Below are positions 13,733 through 17,725 of a stretch of DNA of 17,725 nt, piece after piece. The DNA is from an uncultured bacterium (GTDB lineage Bacteria; Pseudomonadota; Alphaproteobacteria; SP197): contig CALLQH010000011.1 in NCBI GenBank assembly GCA_938014945.1, positions 1 to 17,725 of the forward strand, in the 5' to 3' direction. The notes below the pieces were generated by a model. It saw nothing but the letters and a program-made list of their open reading frames with translations. It did not search any database and was not told where the DNA came from. The position numbers were made by a program, and so were the translations under genes. Every line of letters begins with the position of its first letter. Positions within the stretch are counted from its first letter, which is position 1.

Positions 13733-14884
13733 ATGGCCGAGGATGACGGCAAACACGGCAACGGCGCCTGGCCCCGCGAGAGCGAGGTCGGCCTGTGGAC
13801 CGACGCCTACTTCAACCGCACGCGCACGACCGTGCAGGCCTTCGGCGATGTCGAGGTGACCTATGCGGTGTTCATGCGCCGCCCGGTGGTCTGCGCGCCG
13901 CGCCTGATGATCGAATGGCTGGAGGCGATGGCCGCCGCCCGCGGTTCCAGGTTCCAGATCGAGCCGCAGTTTCAGGAGGGCCAGTGGGTCGGCGCGGGCG
14001 AGCCGATGCTCTATCTCACCGGCTCCTTCGCCGATCTGGTCGATCTGGAAACCCTCTACCTGCAGAAGCTGGGGCCGGCCTGTGTGGCCGCCTACAACGC
14101 CTACACCATGTGCGTCGATCTGCCGCAGACCGGCTTCCTTGCCATGGACGCGCGCCACTGCGCGGGTACGGAAATGGCCGAGATCATGGCCTACGCCGCC
14201 TCGGTCGGCTCGGCGCGCGCCAGGCGCAAGGCCGAGGCCGTCGGCTTCATCGGCAACGCTACCGACGCCACCGCCCATTACTTCGGCAACGAGAAGGGCT
14301 TCGGCACCATGCCGCACGCCCTGATCGGCTATGCCGGCAGCACGGTGCGCGCCGCCGAGATGTTCCATGAGGCCAATCCCGGCGTGCCGATGACCGTGCT
14401 GGTCGACTACTTCGGCCAGGAGATTTCCGACGCCCTGGAGGTCTGCCGCCGCTTTCCGGACCTGGCGCAATCGGGCGAGCTATCCGTGCGTCTGGATACT
14501 GCGGGCGGGCGGTATGTCGAGGGACTGGACACCCAGACGAGCTATGCCGTGATCGAGCGCAACGAACCCTATGCCATCCGCGGCTACCGCTCGGAGACGG
14601 AGCTGCGTTACCTGATCGGCACCGGTGTGTCCGCCGCGGCCATCTGGCACACCCGCGAGCAGCTCGACGCGGCCGGTTTCGACAAGGTGAAGATCGTCGC
14701 CAGTTCCGGGTTCAGTGCGGCCAAGTGCAAGGTCATGGCCATCGCCAAGGCGCCCATCGACGTCATCGGCACCGGCAGTTACCTGCCCGACACCTGGTCG
14801 GAGACCTACGCCACAGCCGACATCGTCGCCTATGACGGCAAGCCTCGCGTCAAGGTCGGCCGCGAGTTTCTGCTGCGGAGCTGA
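13733..14884 (+). CDS. pncB: nicotinate phosphoribosyltransferase
   Basis: Makes nicotinate mononucleotide from nicotinate and PRPP with ATP, the salvage (Preiss-Handler) entry to NAD; cytoplasmic. The 383-residue protein resembles the short NAPRTase form known from Thermoplasma and others: TDAYFNRT (23-30), LQKLGPACVAAYNAYTM (110-126) in the core, GFGTMPHALIGY (189-200) with H195 as the probable phosphorylated catalytic histidine, and GTGSY (346-350) for the phosphate site. It starts 25 bp after the DAHP synthase stop with GGAGG at 13722-13726, so the two are very probably one operon. GCGCC (13714-13718) and GGCGC (13725-13729) could pair and partly mask this ribosome site. Confusion with nicotinamide phosphoribosyltransferase or the decarboxylating quinolinate enzyme is possible but less likely. 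Confidence 0.82.
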   Translation: MAEDDGKHGNGAWPRESEVGLWTDAYFNRTRTTVQAFGDVEVTYAVFMRRPVVCAPRLMIEWLEAMAAARGSRFQIEPQFQEGQWVGAGEPMLYLTGSFADLVDLETLYLQKLGPACVAAYNAYTMCVDLPQTGFLAMDARHCAGTEMAEIMAYAASVGSARARRKAEAVGFIGNATDATAHYFGNEKGFGTMPHALIGYAGSTVRAAEMFHEANPGVPMTVLVDYFGQEISDALEVCRRFPDLAQSGELSVRLDTAGGRYVEGLDTQTSYAVIERNEPYAIRGYRSETELRYLIGTGVSAAAIWHTREQLDAAGFDKVKIVASSGFSAAKCKVMAIAKAPIDVIGTGSYLPDTWSETYATADIVAYDGKPRVKVGREFLLRS

Positions 14885-15063
14885 CGGGCGCCGCGTGCCC
14901 TTGCGGAGGAGCGGGAAGCGCGACACGATGCCATCGGTCAGGTGAAGGCTGCGAAGATGGCCGCACCGTTGGATTTGGCGCGGGGGCGATGGCGGGGGAT
15001 GGCAGGATTCCATGACCATGGGACGGTCGACCTCGAGGCGCGGGTCGCCTTGGGAGTGAGGGC

Positions 15064-15582
15064 GTGAGCCTACTGGCCAGGTACGTCCGCATCGTCGAGG
15101 CCTGGGCCTACGGCATTGGTCGCTTCGCCATGCTGCTGCTCTTCGTGCTGATGGCGGTCCTGCTCTACGGCGTCATCGGGCGCGCCGGTTCGGCACCACC
15201 GATCTGGACCGACGAGATGTCCCAGTTCCTGCTGCTGGGCTACTTCTTGCTGGGCGGCGCCTATGCCCTGCAACTCGGCTCTGCCGTGCGCATGGACCTG
15301 CTCTACACGCGCTGGTCCGACCGGACCAAGGCGGCCGTCGATGCCGTCACCATCCTGACGCTGCTGTTCTACCTCGGCGTCCTGCTCTGGGGCGGGGTCG
15401 AGAGCACGCTGTACGCGATCGAGACCGGCGAGCGGCGCCGCGGCCTCTGGCGACCCTACATGTGGCCGGTCAAGGTGATGATGGTTCTCGGCATCGTCCT
15501 CATGATTCTGCAATGCACCGCCTTCCTGATCCGCGACCTGGCCCGCGCGCTCGGACGGCCGCTGCCGGAGAGGGAGGCCTGA
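15064..15582 (+). CDS. dctQ: TRAP transporter small permease (DctQ family)
   Basis: The small membrane subunit of a tripartite ATP-independent periplasmic (TRAP) importer, which uses a sodium or proton gradient. It has 172 residues and the four expected hydrophobic helices, near 15-40, 48-72, 93-112 and 134-157. Family signatures are W-T-D-E-M-S-Q-F (about 49-56), GGAYALQLGSAVRMDLLY (about 64-81; the more usual His before VR.D is Ala here) and RPYMWPVKVMMVLGIVLM. The start is GTG 15064: GGAG at 15053-15056 is seven nt upstream, and no other start lies between it and the in-frame TGA at 15013. The 179 bp before it, after pncB, hold no gene and no clear promoter that I can see. Its stop overlaps the dctM start by one base (TGATG). 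Confidence 0.87.
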   Translation: MSLLARYVRIVEAWAYGIGRFAMLLLFVLMAVLLYGVIGRAGSAPPIWTDEMSQFLLLGYFLLGGAYALQLGSAVRMDLLYTRWSDRTKAAVDAVTILTLLFYLGVLLWGGVESTLYAIETGERRRGLWRPYMWPVKVMMVLGIVLMILQCTAFLIRDLARALGRPLPEREA

Positions 15583-16910
15583 TGCCGGCCGAGTACATCG
15601 CCATCCTGATGTTCGGCTCGATGCTGACGCTGATGCTCACCGGACAGCGCATGTTCGGCGTGATCGGTTTTGTCGCCGTGGTCGCGGCGATCTGGCTCTG
15701 GGGCGATCGGGGAGGTTACGACCTCGCCTTCGCCCAGACCTTCAAGGTGATGGGCTGGTTCCCGCTCATCACCCTGCCGATGTTCATCTTCATGGGCTAC
15801 GTGCTCAGCGAATCGCGCCTGGCCGACGACCTCTACCGCATGTTCCACGTCTGGTTCGGCCCGGTCCCGGGCGGGCTTGCCATCGGCACCATCGTCCTGA
15901 TGGTGCTGATCTCGGCGATGAACGGCCTTTCGGTCGCGGGCATGGCGATCGGCGCGACCATTGCGCTGCCCGAACTGCTCAAGCGTCACTACAACAAGCG
16001 CATGGTGACGGGCGTCATCCAGGCCGGCTCGTCGCTGGGCATCCTGATCCCGCCTTCGGTGGTGATGGTGCTCTACGCCATGATCGCCCGCCAGCCGGTC
16101 AGCCAGCTCTGGATGGCAGGCATCCTGCCGGGCCTGATGATGGCGGCTTTGTTCATCGGCTACATCTGGATCCGCTGCCGGATCAATCCGTCGTTGGGGC
16201 CGGCGATCGGTCCGGAGGACCGCGCTTCGATCACCCGGGGCGAGAAGTACCGGCTGCTCCTGGCGGGACTGCTGCCGCTCGGCATCTTCTTCGTGATGAT
16301 GGTGCCCTTCGTCATGGGCTACACGCGGCTGGTCGAGAGTTCGGTAATCGGGGCCCTGGCGGCGCTTCTGGCCTCCATCCTCAAGCGCCGGATGACCTGG
16401 AAGGTGCTCGAGAGCTGCGCCCGCCAGACCCTGGCGATCTCCTGCATGTTCCTTTGGATCATCCTTGCCGCGCTCGCCTTCGGCGCCGTGTTCGACGGGC
16501 TTCGGGCGGTCGACTTCGTGCGTGCGCTCTTCATCGACGACCTGGGCCTCAATCGCTGGCATATCCTGATCCTGATGCAGCTCTCCTTCATCATCATGGG
16601 AACCTTTCTCGACGACACGGCAATGCTGGTCATTGTTGCGCCGTTGTATGTACCGATCGTGGGTATGCTCGAATTCGACCTGATCTGGTATGGTGTTCTC
16701 TACACGATCACTTGCCAGATCGCCTACATGACCCCGCCCTTCGGCTATAACCTCTTCCTCATGCGGGCCATGGCCCCGCCGGAGGTGACCCTGGTCGACA
16801 TCTACCGGTCCATCGTTCCCTTCGTGGCCGTGATGATCCTGGGCCTGGCGCTCATCATGATGTTTCCGCAGATCGCTCTCTGGTTGCCGCAGTACCTCGA
16901 CGTTCGTTGA
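15582..16910 (+). CDS. dctM: TRAP transporter large permease (DctM family)
   Basis: The large, ion-coupled transport subunit of the TRAP system, 442 residues with about 12 hydrophobic segments. Family features are the GYVLSESRLADDLYRMF stretch (near residue 71), AMNGLSVAGMAIGATIALP (about 114-132), QAGSSLGILIPPSVVMVLYAMI (about 147-168), the classic 'GsLgilIPPS' half-site, and its symmetric mate GTFLDDTAMLVIVAPLYVPI (about 337-356). The ATG at 15582 follows GGGAGG (15572-15577) and overlaps the dctQ stop. The frame is open further upstream inside dctQ, but that extension is Arg/Gly-rich and has no family match. It is coupled to dctQ and followed 35 bp later by dctP. Confidence 0.93.
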   Translation: MPAEYIAILMFGSMLTLMLTGQRMFGVIGFVAVVAAIWLWGDRGGYDLAFAQTFKVMGWFPLITLPMFIFMGYVLSESRLADDLYRMFHVWFGPVPGGLAIGTIVLMVLISAMNGLSVAGMAIGATIALPELLKRHYNKRMVTGVIQAGSSLGILIPPSVVMVLYAMIARQPVSQLWMAGILPGLMMAALFIGYIWIRCRINPSLGPAIGPEDRASITRGEKYRLLLAGLLPLGIFFVMMVPFVMGYTRLVESSVIGALAALLASILKRRMTWKVLESCARQTLAISCMFLWIILAALAFGAVFDGLRAVDFVRALFIDDLGLNRWHILILMQLSFIIMGTFLDDTAMLVIVAPLYVPIVGMLEFDLIWYGVLYTITCQIAYMTPPFGYNLFLMRAMAPPEVTLVDIYRSIVPFVAVMILGLALIMMFPQIALWLPQYLDVR

Positions 16911-16936
16911 AGCAGTCGTTGAACCAGTCGAAACAG
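16904..16936 (+). repeat. short 12-bp tandem repeat between dctM and dctP
   Basis: TCGTTGAAGCAG (16904-16915) is followed directly by TCGTTGAACCAG (16916-16927) and a decayed third unit, TCGAAACAG (16928-16936). The first unit contains the dctM stop codon. The third runs into the dctP ribosome site. It is probably a local slippage product. Confidence 0.6.
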
Positions 16937-16945
16937 GAGGAAACC

Positions 16946-17725
16946 ATGTCGACGAGACGCAAATTTCTGACGACCGGTGCGCTTGGTGGCGCAGCGGCAC
17001 TGGCCGCCCCGGCCGTGGGGCGCGCCCAGGACACGATCCGTTGGCGTATGCAGACCTATGCCGGTACGTCGCTGGGGGCCCAGGTGGTCAAGCCTGCCGT
17101 CGACATGTTCAACGCCATCGCCGGCGAGGAGATGCAGATCGACCTCTTCTACGCCGATCAGCTCGTGCCCACGGGCGAACTGTTCCAGGCGATGCAGCGC
17201 GGCACCATCGACGCCGTGCAGTCCGATGACGACTCCATGGCCTCGCCCACCGAGGTCACGGTGTTCGGCGGCTATTTCCCCTTCGCCAGCCGTTATTCGC
17301 TCGATGTTCCGGCACTCTTCAACAACTGGGGCCTCAACGAGATCTGGGCCGAGCAGTACGCCGCCGTCGGCGTCAAGCACATCTCTGCCGGTTCCTGGGA
17401 TCCCTGCCACTTCATCACCAGTTCGCCCATCCGCAGCCTGGCCGACCTCCAGGGCAAGCGGGTCTTCACCTTCCCGACGGCGGGCCGTTTCCTCAGCCAG
17501 TTCGGCGTCGTGCCGGTGACCGTGCCCTGGGAGGATGTCGAGATCGCCCTGCAGACGCGCGAGATCGACGGCGTCGCCTGGTGCGGCATCACCGAGGCCT
17601 ACGAGGTCGGCTGGGCGGACGTCACCGAGTACTTCCTCACCAACAACATCTCGGGCGCCTGGATCGGCCATTTCTTCGCCAACCAGGAACGCTGGGACGA
17701 ACTGCCCGCGCACCTGCAGAATCTG
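16946..17725 (+). CDS. dctP: TRAP transporter substrate-binding protein (DctP family), partial
   Basis: The periplasmic binding protein that delivers substrate to DctQM; 260 residues are visible and the 3' end is beyond the window. It begins with a twin-arginine signal, T-R-R-K-F-L-T (3-9), a hydrophobic Ala-rich stretch and a likely cut after A27, so it is probably exported folded by Tat. DctP landmarks: QTYAGTS near the mature N-terminus, MQRGTIDAVQSD (83-94), SLADLQGKR (164-172), VPWEDVEIALQTREIDGVAW (193-212). At the position of the conserved substrate-carboxylate arginine ('GLKIR.PG') this protein reads GKRVF174TF; R181 nearby might compensate. The substrate is therefore uncertain and may not be a simple C4-dicarboxylate. 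AGGAGG at 16935-16940 gives a strong ribosome site five nt before the ATG. Confidence 0.9.
   Translation, partial: MSTRRKFLTTGALGGAAALAAPAVGRAQDTIRWRMQTYAGTSLGAQVVKPAVDMFNAIAGEEMQIDLFYADQLVPTGELFQAMQRGTIDAVQSDDDSMASPTEVTVFGGYFPFASRYSLDVPALFNNWGLNEIWAEQYAAVGVKHISAGSWDPCHFITSSPIRSLADLQGKRVFTFPTAGRFLSQFGVVPVTVPWEDVEIALQTREIDGVAWCGITEAYEVGWADVTEYFLTNNISGAWIGHFFANQERWDELPAHLQNL

Noticed and set aside
15456..17000. A 514-codon minus-strand frame opposite dctM
   Set aside because: Extremely His/Asp/Arg/Gln-rich with no recognisable domain; dctM on the plus strand is unambiguous.
1..17725. Mobile elements, phage genes, defence systems, CRISPR arrays, tRNA or rRNA genes
   Set aside because: I saw no transposase or integrase, no regularly spaced repeats and no RNA-gene sequence. 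Composition and spacing are even across the window.

Overview
This is a GC-rich window (roughly two thirds G+C by eye) of what looks like an ordinary chromosome of an alphaproteobacterium. Supporting signs are the class II DAHP synthase, the bacterial glutathione reductase, a complete TRAP transporter set and short intergenic gaps; a Rhodospirillales/Kiloniellales-like host is my inference, not something the sequence proves. I see no rRNA, tRNA, CRISPR array, insertion sequence, prophage or origin.

Layout. 1-638 (minus): 5' part of a MalY/PatB-type C-S lyase/aminotransferase, cut by the window edge. 786-1784 (plus): acid-ceramidase/NAAA-like Ntn hydrolase, divergent from the first gene. 1898-3355: gabD, succinate-semialdehyde dehydrogenase, with its own promoter. 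3379-4362 and 4359-5789: ATPase and permease of an ABC-2-like exporter, start-stop overlapped, and preceded by a strong hairpin that covers both possible start codons of the ATPase. 5780-6721 (minus): fold-type IV PLP transaminase resembling (R)-selective amine transaminases, overlapping the end of the permease gene. 6778-7743: ZnT9-like CDF cation transporter. 7794-9110: MscS-family channel. 9126-10112 (minus): orphan ATP-grasp ligase related to MvdC/MvdD/RimK, with a probable TTG start. 10274-11653: gor, with a GTG start. 11669-12214 (minus): GNAT acetyltransferase. 12328-13707 and 13733-14884: class II DAHP synthase followed closely by a nicotinate phosphoribosyltransferase. 15064-17725: TRAP transporter dctQ-dctM-dctP, with dctP running off the window.

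How the genes fit together. The only clear functional units are the ABC exporter pair, the DAHP synthase/NAPRTase pair and the TRAP operon. The rest is a mosaic of single housekeeping or accessory enzymes: GABA/semialdehyde catabolism, thiol redox, metal export, osmotic protection, and two PLP enzymes. No multi-gene novel system is evident. The best candidates for unexplored biology are the orphan ATP-grasp ligase, the Ntn hydrolase, the (R)-transaminase-like enzyme, the hairpin over the ABC start codons, and the TRAP binding protein that appears to lack the usual substrate-binding arginine.
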